Shown: positions 52,003-60,317, counted from the first letter of the stretch. The stretch: DNA of 64,000 nt from Rhodospirillum sp. (GCA_013822765.1 PNKY01000001.1:310001-374000), one strand, 5' to 3'. Translations and numbers: made by a program. The notes: generated by a model not told the origin, from the letters alone.

Positions 52003-52148
52003 GGTCCCTCTCCCGATCGGTCGGGTCACAGCTCGGGACGACGGCCCCGCATTCTGTGCCCGGTTATGCCTCACCTGATCTTTTGCGCAGGCATTTCACC
52101 GCACCGGCCGCCTGCGAGCAAGCGGAACCAACGGTTCCACCCACTCGT

Positions 52149-52203
52149 AGGCTAGGGCGACACGGCCAAGCGATCTTGACATCTGCCGCCGGGATTTTGA
52201 CAG
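52149..52203 (-). promoter_or_regulatory. Promoter of PotD-like operon with two direct-repeat AraC-type boxes
   Basis: TTGACAT at 52176-52182 and TTGACAG at 52197-52203, 21 bp apart start to start, lie between the amidotransferase stop and the binding-protein start. Candidate -10 on the minus strand is TAGCCT (52154 to 52149), 21 bases from the proximal box. Spacing and orientation are the same as upstream of the BMC operon and the dehydratase operon. Confidence 0.65.
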
Positions 52204-52217
52204 GCTTTCCCAGGCAT

Positions 52218-52955
52218 TTAAGCGGTGCGCGCTAATGCCATCCAGCCGCGCACCAGCGCCTGGCATTGGGCGCGGGCGCGGGCGAAGTTCTCGGCGAACT
52301 GGCGGTCGAGATCGGTCAGCAGGCGTGGCTCATCCTTCGTGAAGGTGGTGCCGAACTTGCGGACCCAGCCACGCACGATGTCGAGGGTGACCTCGGGGTG
52401 GAACTGGGTCGCATAGGTAGCGCGCCCGATGCGGAAGGCCTGGATCGGACAGGCGCCGCCGGTCGCCAGCGGGACGGCGCTACGGACGTTGCGCACCGCC
52501 TCGAAGTGGTTCTGGAACGAGGTGACGTCGGCGCCGAGGGTGGAGAAGACCGGATCCTTTCTGCCTTCCGGCGTGATTTCCATGGTGTGGAAGCAGGATT
52601 CCAGCCGCTCCATCCGATAGACCTCACCGCCGAAAGTGCGGGCGATAATCTGTGCGCCCAGGCAGATACCCAGCACGGGGCGGTCCTCTGCCGTGAACGC
52701 GCGGATCAGGTCCATGGTCTGGCTGAGGAACGGGTGCTTGTCGGTATCGTTGGCACTCATCGGGCCGCCCAGCACCAGAAGCCCGGCATAGTTGCCGGCA
52801 TCCTTGGGGATGCCGGGATAGTCGAACGGCGCGTGGCTGGCGTAGCGTTCCAGCGGCAACAGCGCGTCGTAGAGCGCGCCTTCGCCGACCAGAGTTTCTC
52901 CGACCAGGCCCGCGGGCGCAGTCGCCTCCGGCATGATCGTCAGGTATTTGCGCAT
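52218..52955 (-). CDS. Class I glutamine amidotransferase-like protein
   Basis: A 245-residue stand-alone class I GATase with the complete triad: Cys98 (GICLGAQ), His186 and Glu188 (ATQFHPEVT). It could hydrolyse a gamma-glutamyl amide (as in gamma-glutamylated amine pathways) or transfer ammonia to a partner. It starts 12 bases after the dehydratase small-subunit stop, so it belongs to the dehydratase operon. An amine-handling role there is inference; no synthetase partner is next to it. Confidence 0.85.
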   Translation of the reverse strand: MRKYLTIMPEATAPAGLVGETLVGEGALYDALLPLERYASHAPFDYPGIPKDAGNYAGLLVLGGPMSANDTDKHPFLSQTMDLIRAFTAEDRPVLGICLGAQIIARTFGGEVYRMERLESCFHTMEITPEGRKDPVFSTLGADVTSFQNHFEAVRNVRSAVPLATGGACPIQAFRIGRATYATQFHPEVTLDIVRGWVRKFGTTFTKDEPRLLTDLDRQFAENFARARAQCQALVRGWMALARTA

Positions 52956-52966
52956 GGTGGATTGGA

Positions 52967-53392
52967 TCAGAAGCGTTTGGAGAAGAGTCCGCGGCGTTCG
53001 TAGACCTGCGCCGCTTCCTCGATGAAGGCTGCCATCTGCTCGGCCTTGTGGGTGTCGCGCAGCAGCCTGGCGGCGTCCAGCAGGTCCGCCTTGCCCTTGG
53101 CGCGGCCGGGACGCAGCAACTCGTAGATGCCGAGGATCACATCCTGCGGCACGTCGACTAGTTCCGACGCGCGCTCGAAGTTGCGCGCCAGGGTCGGGCG
53201 GCCGGCGGCGAGGGCGATCTCGGCCTGCTGGCGCAAAGCCTCTGGCGTGATGCGCAGGTCTTCCAGCGCAACGCTGCCGGCTTCGAGCGCACCGAGCGTC
53301 AAGTCATCCAGCGTCTTGCCGGTGCGGGTGCGCACCAGGTCCGGGCGTTTCTCCGCCAGCGGGTAGTCGTTGGTGCCCAGCTTCTTGCTCAC
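52967..53392 (-). CDS. B12-dependent diol/glycerol dehydratase small subunit
   Basis: A 141-residue protein with the small-subunit pattern LGTNDYPLAEKRPDLVRTRTGKTLDDLTLGALEAG...LEDLRITPEALRQQAEIALAAGRPTLARNFERASELVDVP...EAAQVYERRGLF. It begins directly at the conserved core and lacks the N-terminal extension of about 35 residues that PduE carries for solubility and compartment targeting, so it looks like the glycerol-dehydratase-type form. It overlaps the fused subunit gene by four bases and would complete the alpha-beta-gamma enzyme. Confidence 0.93.
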   Translation of the reverse strand: MSKKLGTNDYPLAEKRPDLVRTRTGKTLDDLTLGALEAGSVALEDLRITPEALRQQAEIALAAGRPTLARNFERASELVDVPQDVILGIYELLRPGRAKGKADLLDAARLLRDTHKAEQMAAFIEEAAQVYERRGLFSKRF

Positions 53393-55683
53393 TGCGCCGC
53401 CTCCGTGAGGCGGATCTCGATGGCCTCCGGCGCGGCGCCGTCCGCGGTCATCTCGGTCTCGATGGCGTAGATCAGCGCGACCTGGGCGTGGAAACGCGAA
53501 CCCATGGCCTCGCCCTTGGTCGGCACCACCACCGGTTCCGGGTGCTCGCCAAGCGCATAGGACGCCGCGTTTTCGCCCAGGCGGCGGTAGTGATCCAGCT
53601 TGGTGATCGGCGCGTTGGAAAAGAGTTCCAGGTTGTGATGCGGCAGGCGATCGCGCTGGTGGATGACGCTGGTGCCCTTGGCCTGGATCCCGATGCCGAC
53701 CCCCGATCCCGCCAGGCGCGCGGCGCTGAGGCCCAGGAACGAGGTATCTGCCGTATGGCGCAGGCGCACCACGCGCGGCGTGCAGCCCTTGGCGCGGATG
53801 CCCGACATCAGCGCATTCAGCACCGACGACAGCGGATGGCCGCCGAGGGTGCGGAAGATCTTCACGCCGAAGGCGGGGGAGATGCCGATGACCACTTCCT
53901 TGGCATCGCTGCCGACGGTGGCTTCACCCATGGTGCGATACTGGATGAGGCGCGATTCGGGCTTGGCGTGGCGGCCTTCGCTGCGCAGCACCTCGTCGCG
54001 GTCCAGCACGTCGCGGATGGCCACCAGCTTGTCGCGGCGTTCCTTGCTTAGGCGATAGCCGGTGCCGGGACCGAGATACTCGTTCGGATCGTTGACCGCG
54101 CTGATGACATGCCCGTTGCGCACGATGGCGGAGGTCTGCAGGTAATCGCCGGTGACCCGCAGCTTCACGACGTTCAGCAGGTTCTGCGCCTCGGCGCGGT
54201 AGCCGCGCTTGGCCAGCGCCTTGATGACGTCGATCACGTTGATGCCGCGCGCCTTGATCGCCTCGCTGATGAAGGAGACGTCGCGCGGCAGGTAGCTCTG
54301 GGTCTCTTCCGAGCCGGAAGCGGCGACCACGCTCGCCATCATGTCGGTGGTCGGCTTGCCGAGCTCCAGCTCCTCGAACACCGCGGCGATGGCTTGCACC
54401 GCACGGCTGCGCAGCTCGAGGATCTCGGTCTCGCCGACCGGTGTCAGGCCGCCGTCGGCCTCGAAATCGCGCTGCAGGACCAGGAAATCCTCCAGCTCCT
54501 CGCCGTTCATCAGCGAGGGGTTGAAGGAATTGTCGTATTTCAGGATCGAGCCGAAGCCCGAGCAGATGAGGTCCGAGCCGGCGATCAGGTAAGGCAGGAT
54601 CTTGGCGCCGACGCGGATCTCCGATTCGGTCGGTCGGGCGTCGTTGCCCGAGGCGCATTCGAGGTCCAACCACACCGCCAGCAGGTTCTCCGCCATCAGC
54701 TCGCGCATGCCGCCCGGTATGGTGCAGGTCACCGGCGCGCCATCGATGCCGCCATTCTGCGTGCCCTGCACGCCCATGCCGCGCTGCAGGCACAGGCAGC
54801 GCGCCTCGAGATAGAGCAGGGACTTGCTCTCGTGGAATCCCATCAGCAGCTCGGAGCCTGCCCCGGAAGTGCAGCGCATCTTGATGCCGCGCGAGGCATA
54901 GGCGGTGGAGAGGAACGCTTTGGACCAGGGCGTGTCGTCGCCGTCGATGAAGGCGCGCTCGGTGCCATATACCGAGACCGTCTCGGCATAGGAGCTGAAG
55001 CCTGCCATGCCGATCTGCAGCTCCTCGGCTTCTTCACTGGAGCACTGGAACAAGGTGCCCCAGCGGCCGACCGCGGCGCCGACCGCGCAGGCGACGGCAT
55101 TGGACCAGGCGTTGCGCGCGACCCGCATGGTGGTCTCGACCTCGTCGAACCCGAAGGCGACGGCGGTCGCGGCATCGGCCGCCAATTGCAGGGGGTCGTC
55201 CTTGGCGTTGGTGACGTGGCCCTGGTTGCCGGGCGTGTGGCGGGCCCGCATCTTGCTGTAGGCGAAGGCGATCTCCAGCGCGTTCAGCTCCGTGACCACC
55301 TCCGCCAGCTTGGCCGGCGTCATGCCGTGGGCGAGGCGCACTAATTTGGTGCGCGGCACGTTCATGTCGACCAGCATGCGGGCGAACTCGGGCGAGGGAA
55401 TCGCCATCGCCTCCGGCGCGATGTCGAGATCGAGATGATGGTTGGCGATAAAGAGGTCGATCATGTCGAAATCGGCGGCGGCGATGCCATCCATCGACTT
55501 GACCTTGCCGTTCGCAATCTCGAGTCCCGGTTTCGGATCGTTGGGCGAGGAGAAGGCGGCGAAGCCGGCGGCCGCGTCCTCCACCGCGAATTTGTCGAGG
55601 CGCAGGGGCCGCTCGTCCCAATCCGCAAAGCGTCGCCACCGGTTGACCTTGATCTGCGGAGCACCTTGCGGCTTGTCAGACAT
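53389..55683 (-). CDS. B12-dependent diol dehydratase, fused large and medium subunits
   Basis: A 764-residue fusion: residues 1 to about 565 equal the large (alpha) subunit, about 590-764 the medium (beta) subunit (EVVIGISPAFGVKIFRTLGGHPLSSVLNALMSGI...GSGVGIGIQAKGTSVIHQRDRLPHHNLELF). It makes an aldehyde from a 1,2-diol by an adenosylcobalamin radical. Residues matching Klebsiella catalytic positions are kept: Gln154, His156, Glu181, Glu234, Gln309, Asp348, Ser375. Klebsiella Ser301 and Gln336 correspond to Asp314 and Ala349, so the pocket differs. AGGAG precedes ATG 55683. No reactivase gene and no obvious targeting peptide are seen. Confidence 0.95.
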   Translation of the reverse strand: MSDKPQGAPQIKVNRWRRFADWDERPLRLDKFAVEDAAAGFAAFSSPNDPKPGLEIANGKVKSMDGIAAADFDMIDLFIANHHLDLDIAPEAMAIPSPEFARMLVDMNVPRTKLVRLAHGMTPAKLAEVVTELNALEIAFAYSKMRARHTPGNQGHVTNAKDDPLQLAADAATAVAFGFDEVETTMRVARNAWSNAVACAVGAAVGRWGTLFQCSSEEAEELQIGMAGFSSYAETVSVYGTERAFIDGDDTPWSKAFLSTAYASRGIKMRCTSGAGSELLMGFHESKSLLYLEARCLCLQRGMGVQGTQNGGIDGAPVTCTIPGGMRELMAENLLAVWLDLECASGNDARPTESEIRVGAKILPYLIAGSDLICSGFGSILKYDNSFNPSLMNGEELEDFLVLQRDFEADGGLTPVGETEILELRSRAVQAIAAVFEELELGKPTTDMMASVVAASGSEETQSYLPRDVSFISEAIKARGINVIDVIKALAKRGYRAEAQNLLNVVKLRVTGDYLQTSAIVRNGHVISAVNDPNEYLGPGTGYRLSKERRDKLVAIRDVLDRDEVLRSEGRHAKPESRLIQYRTMGEATVGSDAKEVVIGISPAFGVKIFRTLGGHPLSSVLNALMSGIRAKGCTPRVVRLRHTADTSFLGLSAARLAGSGVGIGIQAKGTSVIHQRDRLPHHNLELFSNAPITKLDHYRRLGENAASYALGEHPEPVVVPTKGEAMGSRFHAQVALIYAIETEMTADGAAPEAIEIRLTEAAQ

Positions 55684-55806
55684 CCCTGATCTCCTGACCG
55701 GCGGCCACCGGCACACCGATTGCGGGGCAGGCTAATCCCCACCACACCCGAATGCAATTGACCGAGGCGCAACGCGGCGTTGCGCACTCTTGTGGAATCC
55801 TCGGCT

Positions 55807-55862
55807 AGCATAGGATTCGCTGCCACCTCGGTTCTTGACCGTTCAACGGCAGCATTTGACCG
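55807..55862 (-). promoter_or_regulatory. Promoter of dehydratase operon with two direct-repeat AraC-type boxes
   Basis: TTGACCG at 55835-55841 and 55856-55862, 21 bp apart start to start, lie between the ATPase stop (55881) and the dehydratase start. Candidate -10 on the minus strand is TATGCT (55812 to 55807), 22 bases from the proximal box. Third member of the set with 45110-45164 and 52149-52203; the boxes carry C instead of A at position six. No B12-box or other riboswitch signature was seen in the leader. Confidence 0.65.
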
Positions 55863-55880
55863 CGCTTTTTGAGCAAACGG

Positions 55881-56909
55881 CTAGTCTCTGAGGACGATCA
55901 CCTCGGCAGGATCGAAGCGAAGCGAGATTCTGGCTCCCTCCTCGACCTGTGCCCCGGCAGGCAGGCGCGCCAGCAAAAGAATGTCCGACGCATGGATCGG
56001 CGTCGCCGTGACCCGCTTGAAGCTCCCCTGGTAGACCACGGCCGTCACGATTGCGGGGATGGCCGGCCCGACATGGACGTGCTCCGGCCTGATGGCGATG
56101 CAGGCCGCGCTGCCGGCTGCCAGGCCCGGCGCATCGAAGGCGCCGAGCGCCGTTGTGATGCGGCCCTGTGCATCGACCTCACCTGCAACGATCGTGCTCT
56201 CGCCCATGAACGTGGCGGTGAAGCGGGTCGCGGGCCGGGCATAGACCCGCTCGGGCGAGCCTTCATCCTCGATGCGGCCGTGGCTCATCACCACCACATG
56301 ATCGGCCAGCGCCATCGCTTCTTCCTGGTCGTGGGTCACGTGGACGAAGGCGGTGCCGACGCGCTTCTGGATCGCCTTCAATTCATCCTGCATCTGGCGG
56401 CGCAGCTTCAAATCGAGCGCGCCTAGCGGCTCGTCGAGCAGCAGCACCGCGGGTTCCACCACTAAAGCGCGGGCCAGGGCCACGCGTTGCCGCTGGCCGC
56501 CGGAGAGCTGATGGGGCTTTTTCTCGAAAGCATGCTCGAGGCCGACCAGGCGCAGCATTTCCTGCGCCTTGGCCGTCCGCTCTGCCTTCGACACACCCTG
56601 CATCCTGAGGCCGAAGGCAACATTGCTGCCGACGCTCATATGCGGAAACAAGGCGTAATCCTGGAACACCGTCGCCGTCGGTCGTTTGGCCGGCGCCATC
56701 AGGGTGCAATCCGTGCCGTTGATCAGCACGCGGCCCGTGGTCGGCTGCAGGAAACCGCCCAGGATCGACAGCAAAGTGGTCTTGCCGGAGCCGGATGGGC
56801 CGAGCAGCACGGTGTAACTGCCCGGCTGGATGGCGAGCGACACGGAGTCGAGCGCCTTCGCCGATCCGAATACTTGCGACACATTCTCGACGGAGACGAG
56901 AGTGGTCAT
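55881..56909 (-). CDS. PotA-like ABC ATPase (second importer)
   Basis: A 342-residue ATPase: Walker A GPSGSGKTT, signature LSGGQRQRVALARAL, Walker B AVLLLDEPLGALDLK, and a C-terminal TOBE region (IAIRPEHVHVGP). The start ATG 56909 overlaps the upstream permease stop by four bases (ATGA). It is the last gene of the operon binding protein - permease - permease - ATPase and lies directly upstream of the dehydratase promoter. Confidence 0.92.
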   Translation of the reverse strand: MTTLVSVENVSQVFGSAKALDSVSLAIQPGSYTVLLGPSGSGKTTLLSILGGFLQPTTGRVLINGTDCTLMAPAKRPTATVFQDYALFPHMSVGSNVAFGLRMQGVSKAERTAKAQEMLRLVGLEHAFEKKPHQLSGGQRQRVALARALVVEPAVLLLDEPLGALDLKLRRQMQDELKAIQKRVGTAFVHVTHDQEEAMALADHVVVMSHGRIEDEGSPERVYARPATRFTATFMGESTIVAGEVDAQGRITTALGAFDAPGLAAGSAACIAIRPEHVHVGPAIPAIVTAVVYQGSFKRVTATPIHASDILLLARLPAGAQVEEGARISLRFDPAEVIVLRD

Positions 56910-57682
56910 TGCGGGCGCTTCCGAAAGGCGACGAGTTCGAAGATGATGGCCAGCACGATGGACACGCCAAAGACCAGCGAGCCCACGGCATTGGTCTTGG
57001 GATTGAGCCCGGCGCGCAGCAGGTTCCAGATCTCGACGGGCAGCGTCGTATCGAACCGTGTCAGCAGGAAGGCGATGACGAACTCGTCCCACGAGAAGGT
57101 CATCGACAGGAAAAAGCTGGCGAACAGGGCCGGCCACAATATCGGCGCGGTGATGAGGGCGAGGACCTGCCATTCCTTGGCGCCGAGGTCACGCGCCGCG
57201 CGCTCGATATTGGCCTGATGCTCGCCCATCTGGCTGTAGATGATGGCGAAGCACAGCGGCAAATTGATCACCACGTGGCCGATCCCGGCGGCCATCAGCG
57301 ATTTGGGCAGGCCGAGCCAGTTGAAAAAGATCAGCAGCCCCATGCCGATGATGAGGTAGCTGACCGTCAGCGGCAATGTGATGAAGCCGCGCAGCAAGGC
57401 GGAAGCGGGCAGATGAAACCGGGCAAAGCCCCAGGCCGACAGGAATCCCAGCAGTGTCGCCAGCGCGGAGGTGGCGATTGCGACGAGGAGCGAATTGATC
57501 AGCCCATCCGTCAGCCGCGCATCGTGCAGCACCGCCTCGTACCAGCGCAGCGACGGCCCGTTGAACGGCGGAATCGGAAACAACGTGCCCTGGAACGAGA
57601 ACAGCACCAGCACGGCCACCGGCAGGAAGATGAAGCCGTAGATCGCCGCAGCGTAGAGCGTGGAGATGATCCGCGCCATCAC
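56906..57682 (-). CDS. PotC-like ABC permease (second importer)
   Basis: A 258-residue six-helix permease with EAA loop ERAARDLGAKEWQVLALITAPILWPALFASFFLSMTFSWDEFVIAF. It overlaps both neighbours by four bases, so the operon is translationally coupled. PotC/YdcV-type permease, partner of the PotB-like protein encoded upstream. Confidence 0.9.
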   Translation of the reverse strand: MMARIISTLYAAAIYGFIFLPVAVLVLFSFQGTLFPIPPFNGPSLRWYEAVLHDARLTDGLINSLLVAIATSALATLLGFLSAWGFARFHLPASALLRGFITLPLTVSYLIIGMGLLIFFNWLGLPKSLMAAGIGHVVINLPLCFAIIYSQMGEHQANIERAARDLGAKEWQVLALITAPILWPALFASFFLSMTFSWDEFVIAFLLTRFDTTLPVEIWNLLRAGLNPKTNAVGSLVFGVSIVLAIIFELVAFRKRPQ

Positions 57683-58518
57683 GCCCGCTCGATCTTCAGC
57701 CAGCGGGCGCAGAGGAAGTAGGCAAGGGTGACGACCAGCATCAGGATGATGGACAGCGCCGAGGCGCTGGCGAAATCGCCGCGACGCCCGATCTGCATCA
57801 TGATCAGCTGCGGCATCAGCAGCTCGTTGTTGCCGCCCAGGATCTGCGGCGTGATGTAGTCGCCGATCGCCAGCACGAAGGTCAGGAACGCCCCCACCAT
57901 GATGCCGGGCAGGGTGAGCGGCAGGATGACATGGATGAAAGACCTGATCGGCCCGGCGCCCAGGTCCGCCGCCGCCTTGCGGTAGTTGGGCGAGAGCTGC
58001 TTGAGGTTGGCGAAGATCGTGAGGGTCAGCAGCATCACGAAGAAATGCACAAAGCCGATCACCGTCGCAGCGCGCGTGTTGGCGATCTGGATTGGCTCCG
58101 ACAGCAAGCCGATTCCCAGCAGCGTGTCGTTGATGATGCCCTTCTCCGCCAGCACCAGCAGCCAGGAATAGGAGCGCACGACGTAGGAGGTCCAGAACGG
58201 CAACACCGCCAGCATGAGCGCCAGTCGTTGCCAGCGCTCCGGCACCCAGAAGGCGAGGATCCAGGCGAAGGGGTAGGCGAGCAGGACGGAGATCACGGTG
58301 ACGGTCAGCGTCACCTCCAATGAATTAATCAGCGACCGCCAATAGCTCGGGTTGGTGAAGAACTGCGCGTAGTTAGCGAGGCTGAGTCCAGCCTCGCCCT
58401 TGGGAAACAGGCTCGCCACGGCCATCGCCGCGAACGGCACGGCGAAAAAGGCCAGCGTCGACAGCAAAGCCGGTGAGACGCTGGCCCAAGCCGCGATCGG
58501 TTGCCGCCCAGTGCTCAT
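57679..58518 (-). CDS. PotB-like ABC permease (second importer)
   Basis: A 279-residue permease with EAA loop RKAAADLGAGPIRSFIHVILPLTLPGIMVGAFLTFVLAIGDYITPQILGG, typical of PotB/YdcU. Six helices. It starts 7 bases after the binding-protein stop. Subunit of the importer divergent from the TetR gene at 59687. Confidence 0.9.
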   Translation of the reverse strand: MSTGRQPIAAWASVSPALLSTLAFFAVPFAAMAVASLFPKGEAGLSLANYAQFFTNPSYWRSLINSLEVTLTVTVISVLLAYPFAWILAFWVPERWQRLALMLAVLPFWTSYVVRSYSWLLVLAEKGIINDTLLGIGLLSEPIQIANTRAATVIGFVHFFVMLLTLTIFANLKQLSPNYRKAAADLGAGPIRSFIHVILPLTLPGIMVGAFLTFVLAIGDYITPQILGGNNELLMPQLIMMQIGRRGDFASASALSIILMLVVTLAYFLCARWLKIERA

Positions 58519-58525
58519 TGGGCGC

Positions 58526-59593
58526 TCATTGCGCCTGGATCATCTCCGTCCAGACGTCCTGCATCTTCTTGTCGAGATCCTCGCTCGGCGCCGGGTACGG
58601 TTGCGCGCGCTTCAGGAAGTCGGGCTGCTCGGCAAAGCGCAGGATGGTCTTCTGCTCGTCGTTGAGCGCCGCCTTGGTGTTGGCGGGCATGCCCCAATAG
58701 CAAGCCGAAGTGGCGAGCCGCGCTTGCCCCTCCGGGCTCAGCACATACTGGATGAATTTCAGCGCCAGGTCCGGGTTCTTCGAATCTTTGAACATGGCGA
58801 GGGACTGCGACCACAGAACGGCGCCTTCCGCCGGCACGGAGAAATCGAGGTCGGGATTCTCCTTGGCGATGACGGCGCTCACCCATTCGCCGCCGCCCAC
58901 CAGCACGTCGGCCTCGCCGGTGGCCAGCGCCGTCTGGCTGGAGACGACGTCGGTCACCGCCTTGGCGTTGGCTTTCATCTTCAGCAAGACTTCCTTGATC
59001 GCCGGCAGATCCGCCTCGGTGATGTCGGGCGTCTTCTTGCCGATGGACATCGCGGCCAGGCCGATGACCGGCAGGTAGTAGTCATAGATCGCGACCCGGC
59101 CCTTGTATTTGTCGTTGGTCAGCACTGACAGCGACTGCATGTCGGCCGCATCGACCTTCGCCTTGTTGAAGCCGATGGTGTTGTAGCCGAACTTTTCGGT
59201 GATGCCGTAGCGCTTGCCGTCGAACTTGGTCATGCCATCCATGCGCACTTCGGGGAACAGGTCCGCGAACGGCAGCTTGTCTTCCGGCAACTCGGCGAAC
59301 AGCCCGCGATCGACGCCGCGGCGCACGTCGATGGAATCGATCACCATCACGTCCCAGTCGCCCGGCTGCGACTGCTCGATGATGGCAAGGCCCGCACCGG
59401 TACCTTCGAACTCCTTTACATTGACCTTGGCGCCGGTAGCGTCCTCGAACGGCTTCAGCAGATTCGGGTCCGAATGGTCGCACCACGCCAGAGCGTTCAA
59501 CTCGTCGGCGGCGTTGGCCGAACTTGCGCCCCACAGGGCCAGGATGCCGAAGGATGCGCCGGCCAGGAGCCGGCAGAGACGGAACGACCGCAT
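58526..59593 (-). CDS. PotD-like substrate-binding protein (second importer)
   Basis: A 355-residue periplasmic protein with a Sec signal (cleavage near ANAADE) and the PotD/PotF fold (ELNALAWCDHSDPNLLKPFEDATGAKVNVKEFEGTGAGLAIIEQSQPGDWDVMVIDS). Unlike the PotD-like protein at 50839 it has no twin-arginine motif, so the two importers differ in export route and probably ligand. It is read divergently from the TetR gene; a GAACCGGTTC palindrome lies in the shared 93-base spacer. Confidence 0.9.
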   Translation of the reverse strand: MRSFRLCRLLAGASFGILALWGASSANAADELNALAWCDHSDPNLLKPFEDATGAKVNVKEFEGTGAGLAIIEQSQPGDWDVMVIDSIDVRRGVDRGLFAELPEDKLPFADLFPEVRMDGMTKFDGKRYGITEKFGYNTIGFNKAKVDAADMQSLSVLTNDKYKGRVAIYDYYLPVIGLAAMSIGKKTPDITEADLPAIKEVLLKMKANAKAVTDVVSSQTALATGEADVLVGGGEWVSAVIAKENPDLDFSVPAEGAVLWSQSLAMFKDSKNPDLALKFIQYVLSPEGQARLATSACYWGMPANTKAALNDEQKTILRFAEQPDFLKRAQPYPAPSEDLDKKMQDVWTEMIQAQ

Positions 59594-59637
59594 GATGATC
59601 TAGCCTCCTTGCAGTTTTTTGTGATTGGGAGAAAAAT

Positions 59638-59647
59638 GAACCGGTTC
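59638..59647. promoter_or_regulatory. Candidate TetR operator palindrome
   Basis: The perfect 10-bp palindrome GAACCGGTTC sits 45 bases upstream of the second importer's binding-protein gene and 39 bases before the TetR start. AACCGGTT-type centres are common in TetR-family operators. A single site could repress both divergent genes. Confidence 0.5.
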
Positions 59648-59686
59648 TAAATATGAGTCAATTGCGAATAGGTATGGAGAGTCGCC

Positions 59687-60301
59687 ATGGCGGGCCTGCG
59701 CGCCAAGAACAAGGCCGATCGGCACCAGCGGATCGTAGAGGCCGCCGCCAGGCTGTTCCGCACCCAGGGATATGACACCGTGAAGATGGAAGCGATTGCC
59801 GCGGCCGCGGAGGTCTCGATCGGCACCATCTACAACTATTACAAAAACAAGGGTGATCTGCTGGTCGCCATCGTCTCGATGGAAGTGCACGAGGTGCTGG
59901 CGGCCGGCGAACGGGTGATCGCCGATCCTCCCCGCCATGCTGAGAAGGCGGTCGCCAAGCTCATAGCCAACTACATCGAGCATGCGCTGGTCTATCTCAG
60001 CAAGGAAATGTGGCGCCAGGCCATGGCGATCACCACCCAGCAACCTGACAGTCCGTCCGGCGTCGCCTACAACGAGCTGGACGAGGCCTTGGCGCGCCAG
60101 ACCGCGAAGCTGATCAGGAAGCTGCAGACCCTTGGCCTGATGCAGGTCGGGGTCGACGCGCAGGCGATCGGCGAGATGATCTTCAACAACACCAACATGA
60201 TGTTCACGATCTTCGTGAAGCAGGAGGCGATGAGCGTCGCCACCTTGCTGGCTCGCATCCGGCGCCAGAACCGCACCCTGGTGCAGGCGATCGCAGCCTA
60301 G
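59687..60301 (+). CDS. TetR-family regulator
   Basis: A 204-residue TetR protein: HTH in residues about 12-60 (RIVEAAARLFRTQGYDTVKMEAIAAAAEVSIGTIYNYYKNKGDLLVAIV) and a helical ligand domain. It is divergent from the second PotABCD-like operon with a palindromic site between them, so it most likely represses that importer until a ligand appears. It is distinct from the AraC control inferred for the rest of the locus. Confidence 0.9.
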   Translation: MAGLRAKNKADRHQRIVEAAARLFRTQGYDTVKMEAIAAAAEVSIGTIYNYYKNKGDLLVAIVSMEVHEVLAAGERVIADPPRHAEKAVAKLIANYIEHALVYLSKEMWRQAMAITTQQPDSPSGVAYNELDEALARQTAKLIRKLQTLGLMQVGVDAQAIGEMIFNNTNMMFTIFVKQEAMSVATLLARIRRQNRTLVQAIAA

Positions 60302-60317
60302 CGAGGCGCCCGCGCGA

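Noticed and set aside
55684..55880. Possible cobalamin riboswitch in front of the B12-dependent dehydratase
   Set aside because: No B12-box-like segment or suitable conserved core was seen on the minus strand, and the region is explained better by the paired TTGACCG boxes and a -10.
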